A stretch of DNA of 56,462 nt from Enterobacter vonholyi (GTDB lineage: Bacteria; Pseudomonadota; Gammaproteobacteria; Enterobacterales; Enterobacteriaceae): positions 1-56,462 of the forward strand of contig NZ_VTUC01000015.1 of the NCBI RefSeq assembly GCF_008364555.1. The letters are read 5' to 3'. Below are positions 1-11,388 of the stretch, piece by piece (within the stretch, counting starts at the first letter, position 1; each line of letters begins with the position of its first letter). The position numbers and the translations under genes were made by a program. Below the pieces are notes generated by a model. The model did no database searches. It was not told the origin of the DNA and saw only the letters and a program-made list of their open reading frames with translations.

Positions 1-76
<76 letters not shown>

Positions 77-93
77 ACACTTCTAAAACAATA

Positions 94-116
94 AACACCC
101 TGAAGGGTGTTTTTTT
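94..116 (+). terminator. Intrinsic terminator after tRNA-Met
   Basis: A 7-bp stem, AACACCC with GGGTGTT around a TGAA tetraloop, is followed by a run of T. It sits 18 bases after the CCA end of the tRNA and points the same way. Confidence 0.9.
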
Positions 117-163
117 GTATCTGTCGTTTGTGAATTTGCCGGGCGTCTACCCGGCTGAGAGCG

Positions 164-1417
164 TTATCCGCGCCGCGCCAGCGTCGCCCCGTCAGAGAAA
201 TACGCACGAATCCCTGCCAGAATCGACTCCGCAACCTCCTGCTGGAATTTTGCGGTCTTGAGCTTACGCTCCTCTTCCACGTTACTGATAAACGCGGTTT
301 CAACCAGGATGGACGGAATATCCGGCGCCTTGAGTACCGCAAATCCGGCCTGTTCAACGCTGTTCTTATGCAGCTTATTGATGTTCCCCAGCTTGCCCAG
401 CACCGCTTTACCAAACTTCAGGCTGTCGTTAATGGTCAGCGACTGCACCATATCGAACATGGTGTGGTCGACGTAGCGATCGCCGCTTTTGCTTACGCCA
501 CCAATCAGGTCCGAGGCGTTCTGGGTGTCCGCAAGGTATCTCGCGGCGGTACTGGTCGCGCCTTTGGTTGAGAGCGCAAACACCGACGAGCCGCTTGGCT
601 GACGGCTGGTAAACGCATCCGCATGAATTGAGACGAACAAATCTGCGCGCTGCTTCTGCGCTTTCGCCACCCGGACCTTAAGCGGAATAAAGATATCTTC
701 ATTGCGCGTCATATAGGCGCGCATATTGCCTTCTTTATCAATCAACGCCTTCAGGCGACGGGCAATTTGCAGCACCACGTCTTTTTCACGCGTACGGTAT
801 TTTCCCACCGCGCCGGAGTCTTCGCCGCCATGGCCAGGATCGAGCATGATCACAATCGGACGATCGCGCCCTGCTTTCCCCGGCTGCGGACCACTTTGCG
901 CGGGCGGCACCTGACGCTGAAGATCGCCTTTGTTGTAATCCTCCAGCAGGGCGAGAAGCGGATCCTGAATATCCGTCGCATTCGCCGGGTAAAGATCCAT
1001 CACCAAACGCTCTTTAAACGTCGCGACGGGCGCCAGGGCGAACAGCTGCGGCTTCACGTTCTGCTTAAGCTCAAACACCATGCGCACGGTTTGCGGGTCG
1101 AACTGCCCGACGCGCGCCGATTTAATAAACGGATCGTCGCCGCGGATCTGCGCCGCCATCCCTTTTAGCACGGAGTTGAGGTTAACGCCTTCGAGATCCA
1201 CCACCACGCGTTCCGGGTTGCTGAGGGCAAATTGCTTATATTTCAGCACGCGATTGGATTCGACCGTCACGCGCGTATAGGTCGACGATGGCCAGACGCG
1301 CACCGCTACCACCTGACTGGTTGCGGCAAGACCGACCTGACTGACGCTAAGCAACCACATTGCCCCGGCCCCTTTTAACAAACGGCGGCGGCTTATTGCT
1401 GAATTGGATCCCGACAT
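164..1417 (-). CDS. amiC: N-acetylmuramoyl-L-alanine amidase AmiC
   Basis: Periplasmic zinc amidase that cuts the bond between N-acetylmuramate and the stem peptide at the septum so that daughter cells separate. The 417-residue protein has the E. coli length. It starts with a twin-arginine signal (S-R-R-R-L-L-K near residues 9-15), then a septum-targeting AMIN domain, a proline-rich linker and a C-terminal Amidase_3 domain. The catalytic domain shows the zinc motif DPGHGG, then SIHAD and the catalytic-Glu segment VETAF. The frame stays open 28 codons upstream, but the start at 1417 has a GGGAG ribosome site and gives the usual Tat leader, so the longer form was rejected. It is divergent from argA. 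In E. coli AmiC is activated by NlpD. Confidence 0.97.
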   Translation of the reverse strand: MSGSNSAISRRRLLKGAGAMWLLSVSQVGLAATSQVVAVRVWPSSTYTRVTVESNRVLKYKQFALSNPERVVVDLEGVNLNSVLKGMAAQIRGDDPFIKSARVGQFDPQTVRMVFELKQNVKPQLFALAPVATFKERLVMDLYPANATDIQDPLLALLEDYNKGDLQRQVPPAQSGPQPGKAGRDRPIVIMLDPGHGGEDSGAVGKYRTREKDVVLQIARRLKALIDKEGNMRAYMTRNEDIFIPLKVRVAKAQKQRADLFVSIHADAFTSRQPSGSSVFALSTKGATSTAARYLADTQNASDLIGGVSKSGDRYVDHTMFDMVQSLTINDSLKFGKAVLGKLGNINKLHKNSVEQAGFAVLKAPDIPSILVETAFISNVEEERKLKTAKFQQEVAESILAGIRAYFSDGATLARRG

Positions 1418-1592
1418 GCTTCTCCCGAGCAAGAACACTGACTGATATACAAAATGTCCAGATTGACCGAAAACTTTAACGAATGACGCATAAACTGTCA
1501 TCTATAAAAGGGTAAACAATCATACGCTAACGCACGGATTACTTACCAAATTCTGTGGGTCGTGGAAAATTTGCGCTTGCACACGCGGTCAC

Positions 1593-1631
1593 AATCGAAT
1601 AAAAATACATAAATTACGAATAAACATTCAT
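1593..1631 (+). promoter_or_regulatory. Tandem ARG boxes (ArgR operator) of argA
   Basis: Two 18-bp imperfect palindromes lie at 1593-1610 and 1614-1631, separated by 3 bp. They read AATCGAATAAAAATACAT and TTACGAATAAACATTCAT, close to the ARG consensus (AATGAATAATTATTCATT). Paired boxes 3 bp apart are the classic arrangement bound by the ArgR hexamer. They end 13 bp before the argA start codon, so arginine-dependent repression is expected. Confidence 0.85.
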
Positions 1632-1644
1632 TAAGGGTTGTGCC

Positions 1645-2976
1645 ATGGTGAAGGAACGTAGAACCGAACTGGTCCAGGGATTCCGCCATTCTGTTCCCTA
1701 TATCAACGCCCATCGGGGAAAAACGTTTGTCATCATGCTTGGCGGCGAAGCCATTGAGCATGAAAATTTTTCCAGCATCGTCAATGACATTGGCCTGCTG
1801 CACAGCCTCGGGATCCGCCTGGTGGTGGTTTATGGCGCCCGTCCGCAGATCGACGCCAACCTGGCCGCTCATCACCACGAGCCGATTTACCACAAACATA
1901 CCCGCGTCACGGATGCTAAAACCCTTGAGCTGGTGAAACAGGCGGCAGGTCTGCTGCAGCTGGATATTACCGCTCGCCTGTCCATGAGCCTGAACAACAC
2001 GCCGCTGCAGGGCGCGCATATCAACGTCGTGAGCGGCAACTTTATCATTGCCCAGCCGCTCGGCGTGGACGATGGCGTGGATTACTGCCACAGCGGTCGC
2101 ATTCGTCGTATTGATGAAGAAGCTATTCACCGCCAGCTGGACAGCGGTGCCATCGTGCTGATGGGCCCGGTCGCCGTTTCCGTGACTGGCGAAAGCTTTA
2201 ACCTGACGTCCGAGGAGATTGCCACGCAGCTGGCAATCAAGCTGAAGGCTGAAAAAATGATTGGGTTCTGCTCCTCCCAGGGCGTCGTGAACGATGAGGG
2301 AACGATCGTACCGGAACTCTTCCCGAATGAAGCCCAGGCCCGCGTGGAGGCGCTGGAAGCCGAAGGCGATTACTACTCCGGCACCGTCCGCTTCCTGCGT
2401 GGCGCCGTGAAGGCCTGCCGCAGCGGCGTGCGCCGCAGCCACCTGATCAGCTATCAGGAAGATGGCGCCCTGCTGCAGGAGTTGTTCTCCCGCGACGGTA
2501 TTGGTACGCAGATTGTCATGGAGAGCGCGGAGCAGATCCGCCGCGCCACCATCAACGATATCGGCGGTATTCTGGAACTGATCCGCCCGCTGGAACAGCA
2601 GGGTATCCTGGTGCGTCGTTCACGCGAGCAGCTGGAGATGGAGATCGACAAATTCACCATTATTCAGCGCGATAACCTGACCATCGCCTGCGCCGCGCTC
2701 TATCCGTTCCCGGAAGAGAAGATCGGTGAAATGGCCTGCGTGGCGGTGCATCCTGATTACCGTAGCTCTTCACGCGGTGAAATGCTGCTTGAGCGCGTGG
2801 CGGCGCAGGCGCGCCAGATGGGGCTGAGCAAGCTGTTCGTCCTGACGACGCGCAGCATTCACTGGTTCCAGGAGCGCGGGTTCACGCCGGTGGATATCGA
2901 TTCTCTGCCGGAAACAAAGAAAGAGATGTACAACTATCAGCGTCGTTCAAAGGTGCTGATGGCCGATCTGGGATAA
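1645..2976 (+). CDS. argA: Amino-acid N-acetyltransferase (N-acetylglutamate synthase) ArgA
   Basis: First enzyme of arginine biosynthesis: transfers acetyl from acetyl-CoA to L-glutamate in the cytoplasm and is feedback-inhibited by arginine. The protein is 443 residues, the E. coli length, and nearly identical in the parts I remember. Residues about 1-280 form an amino-acid-kinase-like domain that binds arginine ([12 protein letters not shown] and [10 protein letters not shown] motifs). Residues about 295-430 form the GNAT acetyltransferase domain, with the acetyl-CoA loop around [18 protein letters not shown]. The start codon follows two ARG boxes. The gene stands alone, convergent with recD and divergent from amiC. 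Confidence 0.98.
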   Translation: MVKERRTELVQGFRHSVPYINAHRGKTFVIMLGGEAIEHENFSSIVNDIGLLHSLGIRLVVVYGARPQIDANLAAHHHEPIYHKHTRVTDAKTLELVKQAAGLLQLDITARLSMSLNNTPLQGAHINVVSGNFIIAQPLGVDDGVDYCHSGRIRRIDEEAIHRQLDSGAIVLMGPVAVSVTGESFNLTSEEIATQLAIKLKAEKMIGFCSSQGVVNDEGTIVPELFPNEAQARVEALEAEGDYYSGTVRFLRGAVKACRSGVRRSHLISYQEDGALLQELFSRDGIGTQIVMESAEQIRRATINDIGGILELIRPLEQQGILVRRSREQLEMEIDKFTIIQRDNLTIACAALYPFPEEKIGEMACVAVHPDYRSSSRGEMLLERVAAQARQMGLSKLFVLTTRSIHWFQERGFTPVDIDSLPETKKEMYNYQRRSKVLMADLG

Positions 2977-2982
2977 TACGAC

Positions 2983-3010
2983 GCCCTCACCGTCCAGCGA
3001 GGGCTTTCGT
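2983..3010 (+). terminator. Probable argA/recD terminator hairpin
   Basis: GCCCTC at 2983-2988 pairs with GAGGGC at 2999-3004, followed by TTTCGTT. It lies in the 34-bp gap between two convergent genes. The T-run is short and interrupted, so efficiency is uncertain. Confidence 0.55.
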
Positions 3011-4831
3011 TCAGAGGGACTCAAATATCGCGCTCAGCCCGCTTCGGCGTTCCGTACGGGTGGCGATCGCCTGCACCAGCACCCGTTCATCGGCATAAAG
3101 CGACAGGCGCTGACGCGCGCGCGTAATGGCGGTATAGATCAGCTCGCGGGTAATAACGGGTGAAAGCTGCGTAGGCAGGATCAGCGCAGCATGGTTAAAT
3201 TCGGAGCCCTGGGATTTATGCACCGTCATCGCCCAGGCGGTTTCATGCTCGGGCAAACGGCTCGGCTGGAAGGACTTCACGCTCCCGTCCGGCATCTGGA
3301 ACCAGACGCGCAGGCCCTGACCGCAGTCTAGCGCAATCCCGATATCACCGTTAAACAACCCCAGCGCGCTGTCGTTGCGGGAAATCATCACCGGTCGCCC
3401 TTCATACCAGCGCGAATGCGGGGTACGGTTAATTTTGCGTTTTTGCGCCAGCAGCTGTTCCAGCCTGTCGTTGAGACCCCTGACGCCAAAGGGGCCTTCC
3501 CTCAGCGCACAGAGCAGCTGGTATTCGCCAAACGCGGCAATGACCTGCTCCGGCGCACTTTGCTGTTGTACGCTTGTCAGAAAGTGCTGGTACCCCTGCA
3601 GGGCGTCGTCCAGCATCGCCTGATACTCTTCCCCGTTTTGCAGCGATTTTTTCTCAATATCCGTAAAGGTTCCGGCAAACACCGCTGAGGTAGCGTGTCT
3701 GTCTCCCCGGTTTACGGCCGCCGCAAGCTGGCCGATTCCGGAATCGCTGCCGAAACGGTAGCTTTTCTGCAGCAGACACAGGCTGTCGCGCAGCGCCCCT
3801 GCAAGAGAGTGGCTTTCAGAGGTGAGCGTACATCCGGTAAGACGGGCTAACTCCTGAGCGCGTTCAGCGGTATATCCCAGGCTGGCATAGGTGCAAATAT
3901 CGCCCAGCACTGCCCCCGCCTCTACGGAGGCAAGCTGGTCACGATCGCCGAGGAAAATGACGCGCGCGTGCGGCGGTAGCGCATCAATCAAACGCGACAT
4001 CATCGTCAGATCAATCATTGAGGCTTCATCCACCACCAGCACATCCAGGTGCAGCGGGTTACCGGCATGGTAGCGCAGACGCTGGCTGCCAGGCTGTGCG
4101 CCAAGCAAACGGTGCAGCGTGCTGGCTTCATTGGGAAAAAGCGCAAGCTGCTCCCCGGTAAGCGGCAGCTTTTGCAGCGCGCCGCCTAACGACTCCGTCA
4201 GACGCGCAGCGGCTTTACCGGTGGGGGCCGCCAGGCGAATACGGCACTTTTGCTCCCCCGATAATTGAATCAGCGCGGCGAGCAGTTTTGCCACGGTGGT
4301 CGTTTTCCCGGTGCCCGGACCGCCAGAAATGACCGAGATCCGACGCGTTAACGCCACGGCAGCTGCCACTTTCTGCCAGTCTGTCGCATCGTCAGATATA
4401 AACAGCGCATCCAGCGTTTGCCGGAGCTGCGTTTCATCGCAGGGAAGCGGCGCGTTGCTCTCGCTGAAGAAGCGCGCCACCGTCAGTTCGTTACGCCACA
4501 GCCGGTTAAGATACAAACGTTCGCCGACAAGGATCATCGGCGTCCCGGTATCGGCTCCGCTTACGGCAGGCGAGCCGAGTAATATCTCCTGCCAGTCCAC
4601 GGCGTCACCAAGCTGCGCGAAACACGCCTGTAAAGCCGGAGGCATTTTCTCATCCACCGCCAGACGCGACAGCGGCAGGCACACGTGCCCCTCTCCCGCG
4701 TCTTTGCTAAGAATGGCTGCGGCAAGCATGACGGCAGGCTCCTCACCTGCCACCATCATGGCAAACTGCACGTCCAGGTGGCGCAGTAATCGTTGTTCAA
4801 CCGCGTCCAGCAGTAGCGCCTGCATCGTCAT
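3011..4831 (-). CDS. recD: Exodeoxyribonuclease V subunit alpha RecD
   Basis: RecD is the fast 5'-3' helicase motor of RecBCD, which processes double-strand ends before RecA loading. The 606 residues compare with 608 in E. coli. A RecB-interacting N-terminal region is followed by a superfamily-1 helicase core: Walker [11 protein letters not shown] near residue 170, Walker B VVDEAS near 270, motif [13 protein letters not shown], and the C-terminal [12 protein letters not shown] and [11 protein letters not shown] motifs. Its start overlaps the recB stop by 4 bp (ATGA-type), so translation is probably coupled. It is the last gene of the recC-ptrA-recB-recD block. Confidence 0.98.
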   Translation of the reverse strand: MTMQALLLDAVEQRLLRHLDVQFAMMVAGEEPAVMLAAAILSKDAGEGHVCLPLSRLAVDEKMPPALQACFAQLGDAVDWQEILLGSPAVSGADTGTPMILVGERLYLNRLWRNELTVARFFSESNAPLPCDETQLRQTLDALFISDDATDWQKVAAAVALTRRISVISGGPGTGKTTTVAKLLAALIQLSGEQKCRIRLAAPTGKAAARLTESLGGALQKLPLTGEQLALFPNEASTLHRLLGAQPGSQRLRYHAGNPLHLDVLVVDEASMIDLTMMSRLIDALPPHARVIFLGDRDQLASVEAGAVLGDICTYASLGYTAERAQELARLTGCTLTSESHSLAGALRDSLCLLQKSYRFGSDSGIGQLAAAVNRGDRHATSAVFAGTFTDIEKKSLQNGEEYQAMLDDALQGYQHFLTSVQQQSAPEQVIAAFGEYQLLCALREGPFGVRGLNDRLEQLLAQKRKINRTPHSRWYEGRPVMISRNDSALGLFNGDIGIALDCGQGLRVWFQMPDGSVKSFQPSRLPEHETAWAMTVHKSQGSEFNHAALILPTQLSPVITRELIYTAITRARQRLSLYADERVLVQAIATRTERRSGLSAIFESL

Positions 4832-7800
4832 GCCACCTCCTCCGTGCCTGCGGCAAACAGGTTATCCATTTTTTCAATCAGTTCCTCAGCCGGACGCGTG
4901 CTAAAGATGCCGGAACGCGGGTCGTTAGCATCCACGCCGCGCAGGAACAGGTAAATCACGCCGCCAAAATGCGCTTCGTAACGATAATTGGCCATGCGAT
5001 GGCGCAGGTAACGGTGCAGCGCCAGAGTGTAAAGCTGGTACTGCAGATCGTAGCGATGCAGTTGCATTGCCGACGCCATCGCCTGTTGGGTATAGGCTTC
5101 GCTGCTGTCACCGAGCCAGTTCGATTTGTAATCCAGCAGGTAGTAGCGTCCTTCGTGGCGGAAAACCAGATCGATAAAGCCTTTGAGCATCCCCTGCACC
5201 TGGCGGAAATTCAGCGGCGGGCATCCGGCAGATAGCGGATCGTACTCGCGGATCAGCGCATCAAGCGCCTCAGCCCTGAGCGGGCTGGCGATGGGGAGAT
5301 AAAACTCCATCTCCACCTGCTTATCTTTGGCGGTCAACTGATTCAGCGAAATCCCCTGCGTCGTGAGCGGCGCGTGCAGAACCGCGCGGATCCAGTCGGT
5401 GAGAACCGGCTGCCACTGTGCGTCGTAACCACCGCTCTGTAACATCTTCAGCACCCACTCTTCGGAAACCGGCTGGGTGAAATCCAGCTCTTCAAACAGG
5501 CTGTGCAAAAACGTGCCCGGCGAAGCGCCGCGCGGGAACTGGTGTGGCGTCAGCACAGGCTCAACGGGTATGCTACCGGCTCCTGCGGCATCCACGTCCA
5601 GTTTTGGCATCAGATCCTGCGCAATACTCTGCCCGTGCTGCTGTAAGCCGGAGTAGCTGGTAACGCGCCAGTCATCGGCAATGGTACGTACCACCTGACG
5701 GGCATGGAGATCTGACTCGTGCAGATCCGGCATGTGCCAGCGGCTGTTATCGGGCAGCGATGGAATATGCAGGGCAACATTCTCAGTGCAAAGCGATTCG
5801 ATGCACTGGCGCAGGCCCGCCGCGTCTTTGGGCTCCCCCTGTTGAATAAGCCGCCCCAGCGCGCTCAGATGAAAATCGCTCTCCCCGGTCTTTTCGCCAC
5901 GGCGACGGAACAGCGGCGCAACGCCCAGGCTGCAGTGCCATACCGAACGGGTCAGCGCCACGTAAAGCAGGCGCAGGTCTTCCGCCAGACGCTCGGCTTC
6001 GGCCAGCTCAACGCTGGACTCCGCGTTGCTGAGATCGAGCACCGCCTCAAAAGATTCGCGATCGTGGTAAAAAGCCTGATCCTGCACGCGGTAATTGGCG
6101 ATAAACGGCAGCCAGACCAGCGGATATTCCAGGCCTTTCGACTTGTGAATGGTGACGATCTGCACCAGATGTTTATCACTCTCGAGGCGCATCTGCTGGC
6201 TGGATGAATTGCTGTTCGGATCGGCAATCTGCTGCGCCAGCCATCGCACCAGGGCGTGCTCGCTCTCCAGCTGCGTACCGGCTTCCTGCAAGAGTTCGCT
6301 GATGTGCAAAATATCGGTCAAACGACGCTCGCCGCCTGCGGTAGCCAGCATATTCTCGGCAATGTGGCGCTGTGCCATGAGCTCGCGCACCATCGCCATA
6401 ACTCCACGCTTCTGCCATTTTTCGCGGTAGCGCACAAACTCCTCTACCACAGCATCCCACGCGGCTTCGTCATTGTTGAGCGCATCTATATCGCGCGCGT
6501 TCAGTCCGAGCATCGCGCTGGCTAATGCGCTACGCAATGTACTTTCCCGCTCCGGGGCCAGCACGGCCTGGAGCAGCCATAACATCTCCTGCGCCTCAAG
6601 CGTTTCAAAGACGCTGTCACGGTTCGAGAGATAGACGGAGGGGATATTCAGCAACGTCAGGGCGTCTCGGATTAATGCGGCCTCCTGACGGCTGCGCACC
6701 AGCACCGTAATATCAGACGCCTTTACCGGGGTAGGGTTATCCCCCTTCCACAGCAGCGCCTCGCCCCGCGCCCCGGCACTGAGCCAGTCACGGATTTGCG
6801 CAGCACAGTGCTGGGCCATGGCATTTTGATAGTCGGCAACGCCGCAGCCTTCCCCATCCAGCAGCCAGAAGTTCATGGCAGGCTGCGTCACGCCGTTAAA
6901 CTCGAAGCGCAGCGAGGCATTTTTCGGGGCAAATTTTACCGGCTGAAACGGGATCTCCCGGAACATAAACGCCGTATCCATGCGGCTAAACAGCGCGTTG
7001 ACGCTTTCCACCATGCCAGGAGAGGAGCGCCAGTTAGTATCGAGCGTGTAATGCGCATCAACCTCGCTGCGGGCTTTCATATAGGTGAAAATATCCGCGC
7101 CGCGGAAGGCGTAAATGGCCTGTTTCGGATCGCCGATTAACAGAAGCGCAGTGTCGGGCTGCTGGCGCCAGATACGGCGGAAAATGCGGTACTGCTGAGG
7201 GTCGGTGTCCTGAAATTCGTCTATCATCGCAACCGGGAAGCGGGTGCGAATCGCGGCGGCAAGCGCTTCGCCATTTTCACTGCACAGCGCCGCATCCAGG
7301 CGGCTCAGCATATCGTCGAAACCCAGTTCACCCCGGCAGCGTTTCTCGCGCGCCACGGCTTCGCGAATTTCGGTCATGGCGCGAGCGATCATCAGATCGT
7401 TGAGCGTAAGGTTATCCGCCAGCAGGGTTTCTATTGCCACAAACAGGGGATGCTCAGGCACAATGCCGTCGGCTTTGGTCCGCTCAGCCAGGAAACGCTG
7501 GGAGAATTTCTCCAGCGCGTCCGGGAGCTGATAGCCCCGCGTCTCTTCCTGCGCCCAGGCGCTGATCTTGTCGATCCATTTCCCCTGATTGCCGCGGTTG
7601 AACTTGCGACGATCGATGCCGGAATTTTCGATGATGGCGTCAATCTCGCCGACTGACTCCATCCATTTTTGCTTGATGTCCGCAATTTTCGCGATGATTT
7701 TTTCATGCCGCGAGGCCAGGGTTTCATCTGCCGGCGGCGGGGATTTGATTATCGGCGCTTCCCCCTGGAGATAACGATCGATCGCGCGCAGCAGCGCCTC

Positions 7801-8370
7801 CGGGCCTTTCCAGAGCGCGTGTACCGCTTCGGCAATATCACGCTGTAAGGGATAGCAGTGGCGACGCCAGAAATCCGCGCAGGCCTGATAGCGAAGCACG
7901 GATTCATCTTCAATGAGCTGCTGTTCGAACAGCATTCCGGACTCGAACGCATTCAGGCTCAGCATGCGCTGGCAAAAACCGTGAATGGTAAAGACGGACG
8001 CTTCATCCATCTGCCGTTCAGCGAGCAGCAGCCACTGGGCTGCCTGCTGCTTATCGGCAATCTCTTCCAGAAGGCTCGCGTAGAGAGGGTTATCCGTGCT
8101 CTGACGCAGACAGGCAATGCGTAGTTCGTGAATATTAGTACGAATACGGCCCCGCAGCTCCGCGGTAGCGGCCTCGGTGAAGGTGACCACCAGCAGCTCT
8201 TCCACGCTTAAAGGGCGTGGAAAAGCAGCGTTGCCGCCAAGCCCTAACAGCAGGCGCAGATAGAGGGCGGCAATGGTGAAGGTTTTTCCCGTTCCCGCTG
8301 AGGCTTCAATCAATCGTTCACCCTGCAGAGGTAAACGTAAGGGATCAAGGGACTCAGCGGTATCGGTCAT
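4828..8370 (-). CDS. recB: Exodeoxyribonuclease V subunit beta RecB
   Basis: RecB is the 3'-5' helicase and the only nuclease of RecBCD, and it loads RecA after Chi recognition. The protein is 1180 residues, the E. coli size. Walker A is [10 protein letters not shown] with Lys29. UvrD-type helicase motifs follow: [50 protein letters not shown] and [11 protein letters not shown]-terminal PD-(D/E)XK nuclease carries GFIDLVFR and LLDYKSNW, with the catalytic Asp and Lys in DYK. The stop overlaps recD by 4 bp and the start overlaps the ptrA stop by 4 bp, a tightly coupled operon. Confidence 0.98.
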   Translation of the reverse strand: MTDTAESLDPLRLPLQGERLIEASAGTGKTFTIAALYLRLLLGLGGNAAFPRPLSVEELLVVTFTEAATAELRGRIRTNIHELRIACLRQSTDNPLYASLLEEIADKQQAAQWLLLAERQMDEASVFTIHGFCQRMLSLNAFESGMLFEQQLIEDESVLRYQACADFWRRHCYPLQRDIAEAVHALWKGPEALLRAIDRYLQGEAPIIKSPPPADETLASRHEKIIAKIADIKQKWMESVGEIDAIIENSGIDRRKFNRGNQGKWIDKISAWAQEETRGYQLPDALEKFSQRFLAERTKADGIVPEHPLFVAIETLLADNLTLNDLMIARAMTEIREAVAREKRCRGELGFDDMLSRLDAALCSENGEALAAAIRTRFPVAMIDEFQDTDPQQYRIFRRIWRQQPDTALLLIGDPKQAIYAFRGADIFTYMKARSEVDAHYTLDTNWRSSPGMVESVNALFSRMDTAFMFREIPFQPVKFAPKNASLRFEFNGVTQPAMNFWLLDGEGCGVADYQNAMAQHCAAQIRDWLSAGARGEALLWKGDNPTPVKASDITVLVRSRQEAALIRDALTLLNIPSVYLSNRDSVFETLEAQEMLWLLQAVLAPERESTLRSALASAMLGLNARDIDALNNDEAAWDAVVEEFVRYREKWQKRGVMAMVRELMAQRHIAENMLATAGGERRLTDILHISELLQEAGTQLESEHALVRWLAQQIADPNSNSSSQQMRLESDKHLVQIVTIHKSKGLEYPLVWLPFIANYRVQDQAFYHDRESFEAVLDLSNAESSVELAEAERLAEDLRLLYVALTRSVWHCSLGVAPLFRRRGEKTGESDFHLSALGRLIQQGEPKDAAGLRQCIESLCTENVALHIPSLPDNSRWHMPDLHESDLHARQVVRTIADDWRVTSYSGLQQHGQSIAQDLMPKLDVDAAGAGSIPVEPVLTPHQFPRGASPGTFLHSLFEELDFTQPVSEEWVLKMLQSGGYDAQWQPVLTDWIRAVLHAPLTTQGISLNQLTAKDKQVEMEFYLPIASPLRAEALDALIREYDPLSAGCPPLNFRQVQGMLKGFIDLVFRHEGRYYLLDYKSNWLGDSSEAYTQQAMASAMQLHRYDLQYQLYTLALHRYLRHRMANYRYEAHFGGVIYLFLRGVDANDPRSGIFSTRPAEELIEKMDNLFAAGTEEVA

Positions 8371-11249
8371 TCTTTCTTACTCCAGGGCATAGATTGCTGC
8401 AGCGCGCTGACGCTCTTCCAGACTTTCCAGCCTTTAGGGTTCACGTACTCCGTTTTCCCGTTCTGGCTACCGGAAACCTGAGACAGGATGGTGATTCCCT
8501 GCGGCTTAATGACCGCCTGATGGAAGAAGTCGGCAACCTTCTGCGGCGTCAGCTGTTTTATCTCGGCCACTACTTTATCACGCGAATCAAATTTCAGATT
8601 ACCGCGATCGAAATCTTTGCTCAGCTGAGAGGCTTCTTCACCCAGCGTCTGCGGCGGCTGCATCACCTGCGCGATGACGCCCTGCTGGATCTGAGCAAAT
8701 TCCTCCGGCTTCATGGCACGCAGTTTTGCTTCCACCTGCGGGAAGAAGGCCTGATAACGCTTCCAGAGATACGCCGGTTGTTTGTCGCTGCTTTGCAGCA
8801 GGAAGCCCAGCCCCCACTGACGCCCGACATTCATGGAGAAGGCAAATACCGCGTAGCCAAGCTGCTCCTCGGTGCGTAACTGGTTATAGAACCAAGGCTG
8901 AATAATCTGCCCCAGCACGGCGCTCTGCGCCGAGCTGGCGAATTCATCATAGCCCGTTGGCACAAATACCGCGGCCAGCGCGGAATCCGTGCTGTTACCC
9001 GCCTTTTCAAAAATCACATTTTGCTTTTTCTCAACCAGCACGTCCTGGTTGCGGCACCACTCGTCGCCTTTAGAGCCGAGCTGAGTGCGAACATTCTGCG
9101 CCAGGGTTTTAGCCTGCTCCTCACTCATGTTGCCGACAATCAGGAACTCCGGACGCGTATTGGTTTTCAGCGCGTCGCGGTACGCCAGCACGTCTTTTAA
9201 GGAGATTGAAGGCAGCAGCGCGCGGCGCTCCTCTCGCTGGAAATAAGGAACCTGCGACAGCATTTGCGCCGGCATAAGCGCAAGATCGTAGGCCTTGCCC
9301 TTCTCGGCAGAATCCATCATCTGGGCATACCAGGATTTAGCCTGCTCAAGCTGCTCTTCCGTCGGCGTGTAGCTGAAGTAGCCCTCCAGCAAGGCCTGGA
9401 ACAGCTGAGGCAAGCGCTGGGTATAGCCGTTTGCATTAAGCATCAAACCGTTATTGGCGTTGGTGGAGAAGCTGATCCCGCCCACGGCGGCCTGGTTGCT
9501 GAGCTGATCGAGAGCGATACCGGCGAGATAGTCATTGAGTGCGAACATCACCTGATTTTTGGCGCTGTTCATTGCTTTCGGGTTACGCAGCACCACGCTG
9601 ACATCGGCTTTTGGCTCACTGGCAAAATAGCGGCTTGGAGTATACACAACGCGCAGCGTTGGCTCATCAATGATGAGTTCTGGATGCGGGTAATCTTTAG
9701 TCGTTTTGATCAGCGAGAAATCATCCGGAATATAGGGGTTCAGCTCCGGCAGCTTCAACGCAATCTCCCCGGCCTTCTTCTGCCAGTCGGCGAAGGTCTG
9801 GGCGCTGATTTTATCCACCTGATAAGGGGCATCGACAAAGTACGCCGTCTTGTTATGCGGTTCGTTCGGGCTGATGTACCAGATGCGGGCATTCTCCGGC
9901 GTCATCATCGCCAGGCGGGCTTTTACCGCCCCGGCATCATACTGGTCGGCAATATTTACCGCGTCGAGGGTATGTTCCACCGGCACGCGGATCATGGTAT
10001 CCGCCAGCCACTCCACATAGTCCATGTCGCGGGTTATGGATGGGTAGCGGAAGTCGAGATCCAGCACGTGCGCGAGTTCATCAAAATAGCGCTTATCGAC
10101 GCCTCTCTCGCGCAGCAAAGCGAGGTAGCTAAATATAGCCGCCACGACTTCATCGCGGTTGGCCAGCCCTTTGTCGGTCAGGGTGGCGGAGATCGCCAGT
10201 ACGCCGCTATTACCGTTCACTACCGGATCGGAATCGGCGCGAATACCTTCCGCCAGCCCCTGCTTTTGCAGCCAGTCAGACAGCGTACCCGGGCTACGGT
10301 TACCTATCAGGTAGGTCACCAGCTCATCGGTTTTACTGCGAAACTGCGCCGTGTTGTTATCAATGCGGAATTCGACGCGCAGCACTTTGCGCGGCATGGC
10401 AGGAACGTAGTGGATCACAATACCTTTTTGCGCGTCCGTGACCACCGGAACGGTTATTTGCGGCAGGTCGATATTTTTATTCGGCACCCGGCCAAACGTT
10501 TTGGCCGCCATGTCTGCCAGCTCAGGCAACGGTTTATTGCTGTAGATGACCGCTTTCATCAGGTTGGCGGAGTAGTATTTATCGCGAAACGCGTGCAGGG
10601 CATCCAGCACCGGGCTATTCGGTTTGTCGCTCAAGGTTTCGAGGTTACCGCCGGAGAAGCGCGAACCCGGGTGTGCAGGGTTGATGGTTTCGGCGCTGAC
10701 CTGCGCCATGCGCATACCGTCTCGCGTGCGGGCCATGGTCAGCTCGGCATTCACCGCATTGCGTTCACGATCGGCGTATTTTTTATCCAGCAACGGCGCG
10801 GCGATGGAATCAGCAAGACGATCGACTGCCCCTTCCAGCGCATCATTTTCGACTTCGAGATAAAAGGCCGTGCGGTACGGTGCCGTACTGGCATTGTGGC
10901 TACCGCCATGCATCTTGAGAAATTCGGACAGGCTATCTGGCTGTGGATATTTTTTTGACCCCATCAGCGTCATATGTTCCAGATAGTGTGCAAGTCCAGG
11001 ATGAGCGTCAGGATCTTCCAGCGACCCAACCGGCACCACTAATGCCGACAGGGATTTCACCGCCTGCGGGTCGGAAACCAGCAGCACGGTCATGCCGTTA
11101 TCAAGACGAATAGCCTGATATTGACGGGTATCTTTTTCGCTCTTACGGATAGTTTCCTGAACGGGTTGCCAACCGGAGTCTGCGTGAGTGACGGGCGCCC
11201 AAAGGGCAATAAACAAAACAAACGCTTTAATCAAGGTGCTGCCTGGCAT
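8367..11249 (-). CDS. ptrA: Pitrilysin (protease III)
   Basis: Large periplasmic zinc metalloprotease of the M16 family that degrades small proteins and peptides. The protein is 960 residues (962 in E. coli). A Sec signal peptide probably ends after Ala23 (T-H-A|D-S). The inverted zinc motif H-x2-E-H is visible as His88-Tyr-Leu-Glu91-His92, and a more distal Glu in the ERNAVNAEL segment is the likely third ligand. Four M16-type lobes can be traced, the later ones catalytically inactive. Its place between recC and recB is conserved in enterics although its function is unrelated to recombination. Confidence 0.97.
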   Translation of the reverse strand: MPGSTLIKAFVLFIALWAPVTHADSGWQPVQETIRKSEKDTRQYQAIRLDNGMTVLLVSDPQAVKSLSALVVPVGSLEDPDAHPGLAHYLEHMTLMGSKKYPQPDSLSEFLKMHGGSHNASTAPYRTAFYLEVENDALEGAVDRLADSIAAPLLDKKYADRERNAVNAELTMARTRDGMRMAQVSAETINPAHPGSRFSGGNLETLSDKPNSPVLDALHAFRDKYYSANLMKAVIYSNKPLPELADMAAKTFGRVPNKNIDLPQITVPVVTDAQKGIVIHYVPAMPRKVLRVEFRIDNNTAQFRSKTDELVTYLIGNRSPGTLSDWLQKQGLAEGIRADSDPVVNGNSGVLAISATLTDKGLANRDEVVAAIFSYLALLRERGVDKRYFDELAHVLDLDFRYPSITRDMDYVEWLADTMIRVPVEHTLDAVNIADQYDAGAVKARLAMMTPENARIWYISPNEPHNKTAYFVDAPYQVDKISAQTFADWQKKAGEIALKLPELNPYIPDDFSLIKTTKDYPHPELIIDEPTLRVVYTPSRYFASEPKADVSVVLRNPKAMNSAKNQVMFALNDYLAGIALDQLSNQAAVGGISFSTNANNGLMLNANGYTQRLPQLFQALLEGYFSYTPTEEQLEQAKSWYAQMMDSAEKGKAYDLALMPAQMLSQVPYFQREERRALLPSISLKDVLAYRDALKTNTRPEFLIVGNMSEEQAKTLAQNVRTQLGSKGDEWCRNQDVLVEKKQNVIFEKAGNSTDSALAAVFVPTGYDEFASSAQSAVLGQIIQPWFYNQLRTEEQLGYAVFAFSMNVGRQWGLGFLLQSSDKQPAYLWKRYQAFFPQVEAKLRAMKPEEFAQIQQGVIAQVMQPPQTLGEEASQLSKDFDRGNLKFDSRDKVVAEIKQLTPQKVADFFHQAVIKPQGITILSQVSGSQNGKTEYVNPKGWKVWKSVSALQQSMPWSKKE

Positions 11250-11388
11250 TACGACCTCTTTATCACGGCTACATCATTAACAAACTGCGTGCTGGACACG
11301 CCAACATCTCTTTCTTTGGGTACATCAGTCCGTGATAAGAAGTGCATCATAAATGAACACCCTTAGCTGCGCAATTTTTATACAGCGC

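Noticed and set aside
1418..1501. Longer amiC start
   Set aside because: It would put 28 extra residues before the twin-arginine signal; the ribosome site and family length favour 1417.
1543..2442. A 299-codon open frame antisense to argA
   Set aside because: Mirror image of the conserved argA frame; composition is that of an antisense frame, with no start signal or family match.
9264..10958. A 564-codon open frame antisense to ptrA
   Set aside because: It lies wholly inside ptrA on the other strand, its translation resembles no family and is rich in His/Arg/Val as GC-rich antisense frames are, and ptrA is certain.
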